16,005 nucleotides of DNA from Brumimicrobium sp965659845 (GTDB lineage: Bacteria > Bacteroidota > Bacteroidia > Flavobacteriales_D > Crocinitomicaceae), in contig CBFHXS010000057.1 of NCBI GenBank assembly GCA_965659845.1, positions 1 through 16,005 on the forward strand, in the 5' to 3' direction. Positions 1 to 7,555 of the stretch are shown one piece after another. Under the pieces are notes generated by a model. That model was not told the origin of the DNA, searched no databases, and saw only the letters and a program-made list of their open reading frames with translations. The first letter of the stretch is position 1; each line of letters begins with the position of its first letter. The translations under genes were made by a program, and so were the position numbers.

Positions 1-82
1 CAGAACTATTCCGAGAACTCAGCCAAGACCTACAAACAGAGGAGGTGTAAATACGAGAGGGGGAAACAGAAATAATCGATAA
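1..82 (+). CDS. C-terminal end of an unidentified protein with an Arg/Gly/Asn/Pro-rich tail (partial)
   Basis: An open frame enters from the left edge (first full codon at base 2) and stops at TAA 80-82. The visible 26 residues are almost entirely R, P, T, N and G, with RGG-like steps (NRGG, TRGG) and the end GGNRNNR. Frame 1 is also open to a stop at 73-75, but its peptide looks random, so frame 2 is preferred on composition. Such basic low-complexity tails occur on several Bacteroidota envelope and RNA-binding proteins, so the tail alone does not identify the family. It ends 2 bases before the stop of the convergent minus-strand gene. Confidence 0.5.
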   Translation, partial: RTIPRTQPRPTNRGGVNTRGGNRNNR

Positions 83-84
83 TT

Positions 85-672
85 CTATTGGATCGTATAT
101 TTCAATCCCAATCCAGAGTCACTCATGGATAGATTATTCCAAAGTGATTCTTTATTTAACTTTCTATGTCTAGTGTGTAGTATTAACTGAGTAATATCAA
201 ATAAGAGAAGAAAACCTCCTTGCATGAGAAGCGAGTTTCCAAAACCCTGAAAGCGCATAGCGTTTTCAGGGTTATTTTTTGAAGCTGATTTAAACAAGAA
301 TCCTGCCGTAACATAAGCAACATCGAGTCCAGTATTAAGGTACAAGATTTTTTCGGTTTTGTGAGAAAATTCCAACGCTGTTTGAATGGAAGAAGGCTTC
401 TTACTCTGAATTAATAAAGCTGCTGTTCCTATTCCCGCATTAATTAAACCCCAAGATGCATTCATTTGATGAAAATACGAAGACTCACCTGTATTAGTTC
501 TCCAGCCAATAGCTCCGGAAACTAAATTTATTCCTCCCCAGGAAGTGAGAGCAATCATGGACCTCTTTTCTAATTTCCTTTCTTTTTTCAAATAGGTGTC
601 CAAATCCATGGATTGTCCAAATACCGAACAGTTTAATGCAATCGTCAATATAATAAAAAATAAATTCTTCAT
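85..672 (-). CDS. Small membrane-associated protein of unknown function (DUF6992-like)
   Basis: This 195-residue protein starts with a signal peptide or signal anchor (MKNLFFIILTIALNCSVFGQ), followed by a charged stretch (about 28-37, KKERKLEKR). Four hydrophobic segments follow at about 38-56, 72-88, 108-127 and 146-165. Recognisable patterns are WGGINLVSGAIG (45-56), FHQMNASWGLINAGIG (67-82) and NTGLDVAYVTAG (113-124), where repeated N/G and aromatic residues suggest a pair of related helical hairpins. The pattern resembles small uncharacterised Bacteroidota membrane proteins grouped as DUF6992; that family name is from memory and unconfirmed. It is a stand-alone gene, convergent with the gene at 1-82 and divergent from the protease at 946. 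No catalytic motif is visible and the function is unknown. Confidence 0.72.
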   Translation of the reverse strand: MKNLFFIILTIALNCSVFGQSMDLDTYLKKERKLEKRSMIALTSWGGINLVSGAIGWRTNTGESSYFHQMNASWGLINAGIGTAALLIQSKKPSSIQTALEFSHKTEKILYLNTGLDVAYVTAGFLFKSASKNNPENAMRFQGFGNSLLMQGGFLLLFDITQLILHTRHRKLNKESLWNNLSMSDSGLGLKYTIQ

Positions 673-945
673 AACTTATTAACAACCAATAATGTTAGCT
701 ATTGTTCATCGTGGCGCTAGATGTAACAAATGTCGCTAAAAGACTTAACAAATAAAATGAAGAATTCAAAGAATATATATTTTACAATCTGTGAAATTTT
801 AATTAATATTGTCTTGCTATGCTAAAATCAAAGAATGCTCATTTGATAATGTCCTATTTCTTGAATGAAATGTGACGGGGCTTGTCTTGTGTACTAACTT
901 TTCCTACTACCCCTTTTTTTTAAAACCCAAACAAAACAAAGTCTC

Positions 946-3900
946 ATGAAACTAAGATTATTGTCGTTTTTGACACTCTTTATCTTTATTGGGAGTTTTA
1001 GTTATTCTCAAACTCTCTACAAGTATTACCAAGATGGATTGGTGGTATTTCAACTTAATCAAAATGCGAAGATTATCCCTTCGGACGGTCGAAATGTTCA
1101 ATTCGATCAATACTCGTTATTCTCAGATTATTTATCTGGTTATGAAATTGAACAAGTCCTTAGACTTCACCCGAAAATAAATGATGACAAGTTGAAAAGA
1201 ACATATCAAATTAAACTTGCAAATATAAACGATGTTGATGCCGTGGTTGGTGATTTAAAATCTCACTCATCAATTCGATATGCAGAATTGAAAGAACTTC
1301 ATTATCCTACAGTGACACCAAATGACCCTGGATTTACTCAGGCTAACCAATGGTCACTTTTTCAAGTGCAGGCTGAACAAGCATGGGATATCTCAACGGG
1401 TGATGCGAATGTTGTAGTTGCAGTAACTGATAATGCTATTAATGTGGATCATCCTGATTTAACAAATAAGATGGTTGCAGGATGGGATTCAGCAGAAAAT
1501 GATAATGATCCTCGTCCATGTGGAGGTAATAATGGTTTTCATGGTTCACACGTTTCAGGAATTGTAGGAGCAGAGACTGATAATAATTCAGGTATAGCTT
1601 CGATAGGATGGAATGTTAGCGTTATGCCAGTTAAAATTGGAAGATGTTCTGATGGAGCATTGACAGCAGGTTATGATGGGATAATATGGGCTGCAGATAA
1701 TGATGCTGATGTAATTAACATGTCTTGGGGTGGCGGTGGATCCGGTACTTATGGACAAGATGTATGTGACTATGCATGGAATGCTGGATCAATATTGATT
1801 GCTGCTGCAGGAAATGATAATCAAAGTACTCAGTTTTATCCAGCTGCTTATAATAATGTAGTTTCAGTAGCTTCAACAAACCAAAATGATCAAAAATCAG
1901 GTTTTTCTCAGTACGGAACTTGGATAGATATTTCTGCTCCGGGTTCGAGTATTTTGAGCACAGATCAAGGAACAGGATATCAGACTACGCAGGGTACTTC
2001 AATGGCATCTCCAATGGTAGCAGGACTTGTAGGTTTGATGAAATCGGCAGCATTGAATGCAACGAATACTGATTTGATTAATTGTCTTTATTCAGGAGCT
2101 GATAACATAGATGCTCAAAACGGTAGTTATATTGGTCAATTAGGTGCTGGACGAATAAATGCATTAAACTCTATGACTTGTGCAAATAACTTCTCCGCTC
2201 AAGACGATGCGGCAATTGTCGAAATTATTAGTCCGGGGCCTAGTCTTTGTGATGCGGCTTTTACTCCTGAAGTAGTTCTAAGGAATTTCGGAAGTAACAC
2301 CCTGACAAGTACTACTATCACTTATGACTGGAATGGTTCACCCCAAACTTTTAATTGGACGGGTAGTTTAGTTTCAGGTCAAACTGAAAATGTAACCCTA
2401 CCATCTCAAACAGGAGCAAACGGGAATTATACTTTTGAGGCGGCAACATCACTACCAAATGGTGTAGCAGATCAAAATACGAGTAATGATCAATCTTCTC
2501 AGAATTTTACAATTAATGCAAATGGTCAAATCGTAGATCTTGAAATCATTACAGATTGTTATGGTTCTGAAATAGAATGGCAAATTACTGATGATAATAA
2601 TGGTAATGCTGTTGTTCAGACTGGAGGCGGATATGCAGATGTTACAGGGGGTGAAACAATCAACGAAGTATTTTGTCTAGGAGAAGGATGTTACACCTTT
2701 TCAATTACTGATTCTTACGAAGATGGAATGTATGGTTCGCAGTATGGTGGCTGTTCTGTAGATGGAGATTATCAACTGGTAGATCCTAACGGCGTTGTAT
2801 TGTTTGAAATGACAGCAGCTAATGCTGATTTTGGAGCGAGTACGTCTCACCAATTCTGTGTTACACAGCCAAATAACTTCAATGATGCGGGAATTCAGTC
2901 TATAACGAGTCCTACAGGTTTTGTATGTACCTCGACGTTCCAGCCAGAAGTTGTCCTAAGAAATTATGGAAATGATCCTCTGACATCAGTAACAATCAAT
3001 TACCAAACAACAGGTGGTATTCAAACTATTGCCTGGACAGGTAATTTGAATTCTCAGCAAAGTGAGACAGTAACACTTCCAGCTATTCCTGCAGGGTCAG
3101 GTTCTATTACACTAATTGTTTTTACAACAAATCCAAATGGTGTATCTGATGATACGCCATCAAATGATGACAATCAAACTACTTTTACTGCGACATCGAA
3201 TGCTCTTTCTTTACCATTCTCAGAGGATTTTGAAACAAATGTCTTTGCAAATGGAGATTGGACTATTGACAATCCAGATAACGAAACAACATGGGAGTTG
3301 GCGACTGTCGGAGGGATAACTCCTGGTAGTCAAGCTGCCAAGATTGATTTTTTCAATTATCAACAATCAGCGCGCAGAGATGGAATGATTTCTCCAAAAA
3401 TATCTTTTGCGGGTTATACTTCTGTAGATATGACTTTTGATCATGCCTATAGAAGGTTCAATCAAACTGCAGCTGATTCTTTGATTATATATGTTTCTTC
3501 TGACTGCGGAGCAACATGGAATATAGAATTTGCTCAAGCGGAAGATGGAACGGGTTCTTTTGCGACACAAACTACCAATACTACAGACTTTACTCCATCT
3601 ATAGCGGATGACTGGTGTTTTTCAGGCGGTATCGGAGCGACTTGCTTCACTGTAAATCTTGATAGCTATGTTGGTCAAGAAGTATTGATAATGTTTGAAT
3701 CGTATAACGCTGGTACTGTTGGAAACAATCTCTTCATTGATAACATTAATATTGATGGGGTGCCTGCTCAGGACCCACCAATTCCAAACTTCTCAGCAGA
3801 TAACAGTTCAATCTGTGAAGGTGGAACAGTTAGTTTTACTGATCAGTCGACTGCGAATATTACAGATTGGAACTGGACTTTCCCAGGAGGGACTCCTGCG

Positions 3901-5169
3901 ACGTCTACAGCTCAAAATCCAACTGTGACTTATGCTGCAGCAGGAACATATGATGTCGTATTGGAAGTAACAAATTCATTTGGTACTGAAACTACAACAT
4001 TCACGAATGAAATAGCTGTAAATACTCAACCGACCGTTTCTATTAATGCTGCGAATAATACCATATGTCAAGGTTCTTCAGTACAATTGACTGCCGCTGG
4101 TGCGAATGGTTATACTTGGGATAACGGTCTTGGAAGTGGAGCTGTTAAAACAGTAACACCTCAAGTGACAACCGTATACGAGGTTATCGGATCTAACGGG
4201 GCTGGTTGTGAAGATAGTCAGACGATTACAATAACAGTTGAGGCAGCGCCTAATGTTGTTGCTACAGTAGATCAATCTTCAATTTGTGCAGGTCAATCGG
4301 CAACGATCTCTGCATCAGGTGCTGATTCTTACACATGGGATAATGGACTTGGAGCTGGTGCTTCTCATACTGTTTCTCCAACGGTAAGTACAGTTTACAT
4401 TGTTACAGGTGAAACTACGGCTGCAGGTTGCGTGAATTCTACTAACATAGCTGTAACGGTTGAAGCATTACCTTCTGTATCTGTTTCAGCTTCTGAAACA
4501 TCTATATGTGAAGGGGAATCAGCTACGTTAAGTGCAAATGGCGCAAATACATATTCATGGACTCCTGGTTCAGGGTTGAGTTCTTCAATTGGGGGCACGA
4601 TTGGCGCGAGTCCTACAACAACGACTACATATACTGTAGAAGGAACAAATAACTGTGGTACGGATACAGAATCAATCACAATAGATGTGGTTCCCGCTCC
4701 TTCAGCTCCGGTTATTTCGCAGTCTGGAAATGTGTTATCAGTAACAACTCAGACTAATGAAACTGCTGAATGGTTCTTGAATGGTACATCTGTTGGTACA
4801 GGTGATTCATATACGATGACTCAAAGTGGACAGTATACAGTTGTCATTACAAACGAAAACGACTGTGAAGCTGAAGTTAGTGGAAACTTTGATCTTGATA
4901 CAGCAAGTCTTGATAACATAAGTCTGAGCGAAGCATTGAATGTATATCCAAATCCAACTGACGGAATGGTTTATATTATATTTAATGGATATTCATCGCA
5001 AATGTCAATTAGTGTTATTGATGCGGTAGGAAGAATTGTGATCTCAGAAAACAAAGTGGATACTTCAAATAATTCAACATTGGACTTAAGTCCATTTGAA
5101 ACTGGAGTTTATACGGTTATTTTCAGATCAGGTGAGGATATGATTACTAAAAAGGTTACGTTGAGATAA
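946..5169 (+). CDS. Secreted subtilisin-like (S8) serine protease with PKD/Ig-like repeats and T9SS type A sorting domain
   Basis: The 1407-residue protein is exported by Sec and then secreted by the type IX system. A signal peptide (1-22) and probable propeptide (to about 125) precede an S8 catalytic domain at about 140-410. The full triad is present: Asp162 (VAVTDNA), His199 (HGSHVSG) and Ser352 (GTSMASP), with oxyanion Asn290 (AAAGN). Next come a CARDB-like beta domain (421-525), a Cys/Gly-rich domain (530-640), a second CARDB-like copy (645-750), a jelly-roll domain opening FSEDFET (755-940), a PKD domain (945-1028) and three Ig-like repeats with a SICEG-type motif (1029-1250). Another Ig-like module (1253-1316) precedes the sorting domain (1320-1407), which has VYPNPTDG, DAVGRIV, GVYTV and the end KKVTLR. 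An active extracellular or cell-surface protease is likely; its substrate cannot be told. A weak TAACTTTT at 895-902 is the only -7-like site upstream. Confidence 0.95.
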   Translation: MKLRLLSFLTLFIFIGSFSYSQTLYKYYQDGLVVFQLNQNAKIIPSDGRNVQFDQYSLFSDYLSGYEIEQVLRLHPKINDDKLKRTYQIKLANINDVDAVVGDLKSHSSIRYAELKELHYPTVTPNDPGFTQANQWSLFQVQAEQAWDISTGDANVVVAVTDNAINVDHPDLTNKMVAGWDSAENDNDPRPCGGNNGFHGSHVSGIVGAETDNNSGIASIGWNVSVMPVKIGRCSDGALTAGYDGIIWAADNDADVINMSWGGGGSGTYGQDVCDYAWNAGSILIAAAGNDNQSTQFYPAAYNNVVSVASTNQNDQKSGFSQYGTWIDISAPGSSILSTDQGTGYQTTQGTSMASPMVAGLVGLMKSAALNATNTDLINCLYSGADNIDAQNGSYIGQLGAGRINALNSMTCANNFSAQDDAAIVEIISPGPSLCDAAFTPEVVLRNFGSNTLTSTTITYDWNGSPQTFNWTGSLVSGQTENVTLPSQTGANGNYTFEAATSLPNGVADQNTSNDQSSQNFTINANGQIVDLEIITDCYGSEIEWQITDDNNGNAVVQTGGGYADVTGGETINEVFCLGEGCYTFSITDSYEDGMYGSQYGGCSVDGDYQLVDPNGVVLFEMTAANADFGASTSHQFCVTQPNNFNDAGIQSITSPTGFVCTSTFQPEVVLRNYGNDPLTSVTINYQTTGGIQTIAWTGNLNSQQSETVTLPAIPAGSGSITLIVFTTNPNGVSDDTPSNDDNQTTFTATSNALSLPFSEDFETNVFANGDWTIDNPDNETTWELATVGGITPGSQAAKIDFFNYQQSARRDGMISPKISFAGYTSVDMTFDHAYRRFNQTAADSLIIYVSSDCGATWNIEFAQAEDGTGSFATQTTNTTDFTPSIADDWCFSGGIGATCFTVNLDSYVGQEVLIMFESYNAGTVGNNLFIDNINIDGVPAQDPPIPNFSADNSSICEGGTVSFTDQSTANITDWNWTFPGGTPATSTAQNPTVTYAAAGTYDVVLEVTNSFGTETTTFTNEIAVNTQPTVSINAANNTICQGSSVQLTAAGANGYTWDNGLGSGAVKTVTPQVTTVYEVIGSNGAGCEDSQTITITVEAAPNVVATVDQSSICAGQSATISASGADSYTWDNGLGAGASHTVSPTVSTVYIVTGETTAAGCVNSTNIAVTVEALPSVSVSASETSICEGESATLSANGANTYSWTPGSGLSSSIGGTIGASPTTTTTYTVEGTNNCGTDTESITIDVVPAPSAPVISQSGNVLSVTTQTNETAEWFLNGTSVGTGDSYTMTQSGQYTVVITNENDCEAEVSGNFDLDTASLDNISLSEALNVYPNPTDGMVYIIFNGYSSQMSISVIDAVGRIVISENKVDTSNNSTLDLSPFETGVYTVIFRSGEDMITKKVTLR
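2206..3195 (+). repeat. Duplicated CARDB-like domain within the protease gene
   Basis: Protein residues 421-525 (bases 2206-2520) and 645-750 (bases 2878-3195) are clearly related. Both begin with DAxI followed by an SP segment, share PEVVLRNxG, LTSxTIxY, WTGxL, ExVTLP and PNGVxD, and end in an SND stretch. They are separated by a different Cys/Gly-rich domain, so the duplication was not a simple tandem copy, or the middle domain was inserted later. The nucleotide sequences have diverged considerably, so the event is old. Confidence 0.75.
4030..4690 (+). repeat. Three tandem Ig/PKD-like repeats within the protease gene
   Basis: Three repeats of about 72 residues lie at protein residues 1029-1098, 1102-1173 and 1176-1248. 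Each starts with P followed by a V-rich strand, then an IC-x-G motif (TICQGSS, SICAGQS, SICEGES), an alternating L/I-x-A strand, Y-x-W, and TTxYxV before a second Cys. The first two share YTWDNGLGxGA exactly in register. The two Cys residues per repeat could form a disulfide once outside the cell. These are probably spacer or glycan-binding modules between the catalytic core and the sorting tail. Confidence 0.8.
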
Positions 5170-5187
5170 CAAACTTGACGATTTCGG

Positions 5188-5221
5188 AAAGGGCTGCTTC
5201 AAATGAAGTAGCCCTTTTTTT
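5188..5221 (+). terminator. Rho-independent terminator after the protease gene
   Basis: A 10-bp stem (GGGCTGCTTC pairing with GAAGTAGCCC, one G-U pair) with an AAAT loop is followed by seven T residues. It starts 19 bases after the stop codon and separates the protease from the next gene. Confidence 0.92.
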
Positions 5222-5272
5222 GTATCAATACTTATCATGTACGTTATGTGAATAAATAGATAATCCAGAGCT

Positions 5273-5304
5273 ATGACAACACTTTTATTTAATGTGAAAC
5301 TTTG
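5273..5304 (+). promoter_or_regulatory. Possible promoter of the 5318-7555 gene
   Basis: AAACTTTG at 5297-5304 differs from the Bacteroidota -7 element TAnnTTTG by one base. ATGACA at 5273 lies where the -33 TTG would be, with a 21-base spacer. An alternative -7 is CATATTTG (5306-5313), but that would put transcription start on the start codon. Both elements are imperfect. If this is the promoter, the ATG at 5273 is part of it and is not the start codon. Confidence 0.33.
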
Positions 5305-5317
5305 CCATATTTGTAGA

Positions 5318-7555
5318 ATGATAAGATCATACCTTGTTTTTATTGCAGTACTTTCTTGTTTCATCGTTCACGGTCAGGAGGATACTTTTTTAACGCCACA
5401 GAATAAGGCCTATATCTATCATACGGTTCGCAAGAGTCCAATACTCGAAAATAATATTGGTAGGTATATCGTTTACACGGGCAAAGAGATAACGCTTCCA
5501 AATGGTGAGGTTAATTATGATTCGACAGAACAGGTTATCATTAATGAACCATCATTATTAAAGATTTATTCGAGTGAAATACGCAAAGCCCCAAAAGGTA
5601 TTCTTGCTGAGTTATCTAATAAAATGGCAATCTGGGAACTGAATAAAACGTTGAAAGCTCAACGTTCAAAAGATCTCAAAAAAGAAGGGCTAGAGGAAGA
5701 GTATGCACGTTTCGAGTTATTGTTAATAAAAGATTTACCCGAAGAGGCATTGCGCCAAAGGAAAAATAATCTTGAAATACACCCAAAGGTATTACAGTTA
5801 AATAATCCTATGCTCACTTTTGATGATAAGGTGGCAATGATAGAGGGGTTTGCATCATGGACAGACCAGAAAAAAATGCAGGTTATAGAAGCTTATAACA
5901 ACGCCATTAATATTTGGGTTGAAGAGCGGAGTTTTGAATTGTTTAAAAAGTTAGGTGGATCAGCTGAGCTATATACCAATGTTTTGACTGCCGCAGGAGA
6001 TGGTTCTAATACTTCGGGTATGTTCGAAGAGCGCGAAAAAGATGAAAGAGGAAGATTCAATAAAGGGCTTCCAAAAGCAGTAGGACTATTCCCTTATGAT
6101 CCTTATATAGGTCGAAAAGAAAATAGTAAGAAGAATAGAGATGAAATCCAACCAATGGGTTACACCATTCATACGTTTGAAACTCCAGGTAGAGGTAAGA
6201 AAACTAATATACATCTCGACGTTTGGGGGTATAATTCAGATAAACAAACCACTGTAGTGATAGAGAAAGGCGGTAAGTATTATCCATTGTTTGGTTCTGC
6301 TGAGACTCGTTTTTTATCCCCAGATTCAACATTTGGGGGAGGCTTGACATATTATACCCTCATCAAGCGTTTGAGGAACGATATGGCTCTTTTGGAGGAT
6401 AAAGTTAGTGGAAAAAAAGGTTATGACCACTGGATAGAATATCACGAAGAACAAAAGCAAGATAAACTTAAAGAAATTGATAAGATAGAAAGGGAATTAA
6501 ACGATATTCGATACAGCACAATTACTACAAATGATGAGAAGTATACCACAGACTCTCAACGTAAAAAACGGAAGAAGAGACAAGAGAAGTTTGTCCTTTA
6601 TCACGGCCAATTGAGCGCAATAGAAAAGAAAATTAGAGAACTTAAAGAAGACAAAGAGAAGGTCTTAACCAAGAAACAAGCTTTAGCGCGCAGGCTGCAG
6701 CAGATGTATGATCTTATCGGAACAAAATGGGTCGATTTTGAAGTTAATGATGGGTTTTATACGTTTGAAGACTCAGCCAAGTTTGATATTTTTACGCAAG
6801 AGTTTTCTTTCCCCCCGAGTAAAAAGCAGGAAACTTTTCAAGTTAAATTATTAGCCATACCGCTAAGTGAAGTAAGTAATCAGTTTGATGAAGTAATGCT
6901 GCATATCAACTTAACTGATGCCAAACCTTTTTACACTGCTCAGGTTCAATTAGAACTTAATGATGCATTCGATTCGGATGATTTCGCATTAAAACAAGAC
7001 TTACTAAATGATAATGATTCCATAGCTGTTCAAGAATTTTTTGAGGCGCTCATGGAAAAAAAGATGTATTTCAATATCATCGCACGAGGTAATGGTATAG
7101 GTAGAATCGAAGACGGTGTAATCAAAAAGAAAAAGGATCCGGAAACACTTAATGTTTATCCAGGTTCTAATGATATAGAAAGGGCTAAAAGTAGAGAAGA
7201 TAGTACTTTTAGGTCGTTAAGAAAAACAACACTAACAATTTTTATTGACCGTTGTATTACGCTTGAAATCAATAGCTATACTGATCCGGTAAAAAGTAAT
7301 TTCACGCCGCCTTCAGAAGATATTAATGAATATATGGACAAATACAATCTATCTAAGAATGAAGTGTTAAGTGCGTACAGGACGTTCGAAACCTTGCAGA
7401 AAATGAGAATGGAGCTCAATATTCTTGCAGGAAAGTACCTTGAAAGACCTGAAGCTACAAAAGTCATTGACCGATTAAACGAAGCGATTCAGGACAGTCG
7501 AATTGCTGTAGGAAAAACATCTTTTAAGTTTGAGGAGTTTTCAGACGGCTTATAA
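5318..7555 (+). CDS. Secreted or periplasmic protein of unknown family with a central coiled coil
   Basis: From the ATG at 5318 the product has 745 residues and begins with a clean signal peptide (MIRSYLVFIAVLSCFIVHGQ). The in-frame ATG at 5273 would add 15 residues ahead of that signal and is rejected. Numbering from 5318: an N-terminal helical region runs to about 220. A Gly/Tyr-rich beta region with LFPYDPYIG (257-265) and GRGKKTNIHLDVWGY (291-305) follows. A strongly charged helical stretch, likely coiled coil, spans about 370-465, with a basic cluster (RKKRKKRQEK) and repeated E/K heptads. A mixed beta region with VDFEVNDGFYTF and a helical C-terminus with QKMRMELNILAGKYL complete it. 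There is no lipobox, T9SS tail, transmembrane helix after the signal, or recognisable enzymatic motif. It is transcribed alone between the protease terminator and the convergent helicase. I do not recognise the family; a periplasmic structural or surface-complex role is only a guess. Confidence 0.85.
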   Translation: MIRSYLVFIAVLSCFIVHGQEDTFLTPQNKAYIYHTVRKSPILENNIGRYIVYTGKEITLPNGEVNYDSTEQVIINEPSLLKIYSSEIRKAPKGILAELSNKMAIWELNKTLKAQRSKDLKKEGLEEEYARFELLLIKDLPEEALRQRKNNLEIHPKVLQLNNPMLTFDDKVAMIEGFASWTDQKKMQVIEAYNNAINIWVEERSFELFKKLGGSAELYTNVLTAAGDGSNTSGMFEEREKDERGRFNKGLPKAVGLFPYDPYIGRKENSKKNRDEIQPMGYTIHTFETPGRGKKTNIHLDVWGYNSDKQTTVVIEKGGKYYPLFGSAETRFLSPDSTFGGGLTYYTLIKRLRNDMALLEDKVSGKKGYDHWIEYHEEQKQDKLKEIDKIERELNDIRYSTITTNDEKYTTDSQRKKRKKRQEKFVLYHGQLSAIEKKIRELKEDKEKVLTKKQALARRLQQMYDLIGTKWVDFEVNDGFYTFEDSAKFDIFTQEFSFPPSKKQETFQVKLLAIPLSEVSNQFDEVMLHINLTDAKPFYTAQVQLELNDAFDSDDFALKQDLLNDNDSIAVQEFFEALMEKKMYFNIIARGNGIGRIEDGVIKKKKDPETLNVYPGSNDIERAKSREDSTFRSLRKTTLTIFIDRCITLEINSYTDPVKSNFTPPSEDINEYMDKYNLSKNEVLSAYRTFETLQKMRMELNILAGKYLERPEATKVIDRLNEAIQDSRIAVGKTSFKFEEFSDGL
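7550..7555. other. Shared palindromic TTATAA giving Leu-stop on both strands
   Basis: The hexamer TTATAA equals its own reverse complement. On the plus strand it is the last Leu codon and TAA stop of the 5318-7555 gene; on the minus strand it is the last Leu codon and TAA stop of the helicase. The two genes therefore overlap tail to tail by 6 bases with no space for a separate terminator. Confidence 0.95.

Noticed and set aside
895..902. TAACTTTT as promoter -7 element of the protease gene
   Set aside because: One mismatch at the important final G and no TTG at a suitable distance upstream (861-863 is 31 bases away).
673..945. Longest intergenic stretch (273 bases), searched for RNA genes, small genes or riboswitches
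   Set aside because: It is AT-rich with no conserved stem, tRNA-like fold or coding frame; only weak promoter-like matches on either strand.
4078..4679. Minus-strand open frames (4078-4275 and 4395-4679) opposite the Ig-like repeats
   Set aside because: They lie antisense to clear coding repeats, have low-complexity V/P-rich or odd compositions, and have no start context or promoter; they are shadows of the protease gene.
4030..4690. Regular repeats that might suggest a CRISPR array
   Set aside because: The repeat unit is about 216-222 bases, diverged at the DNA level, in frame and encodes Ig-like domains; there are no short identical repeats with unique spacers.
5128..5364. Minus-strand open frame of 78 codons across the protease end and terminator
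   Set aside because: It spans a strong plus-strand terminator and the next gene's signal peptide, and its sequence looks like random translation.
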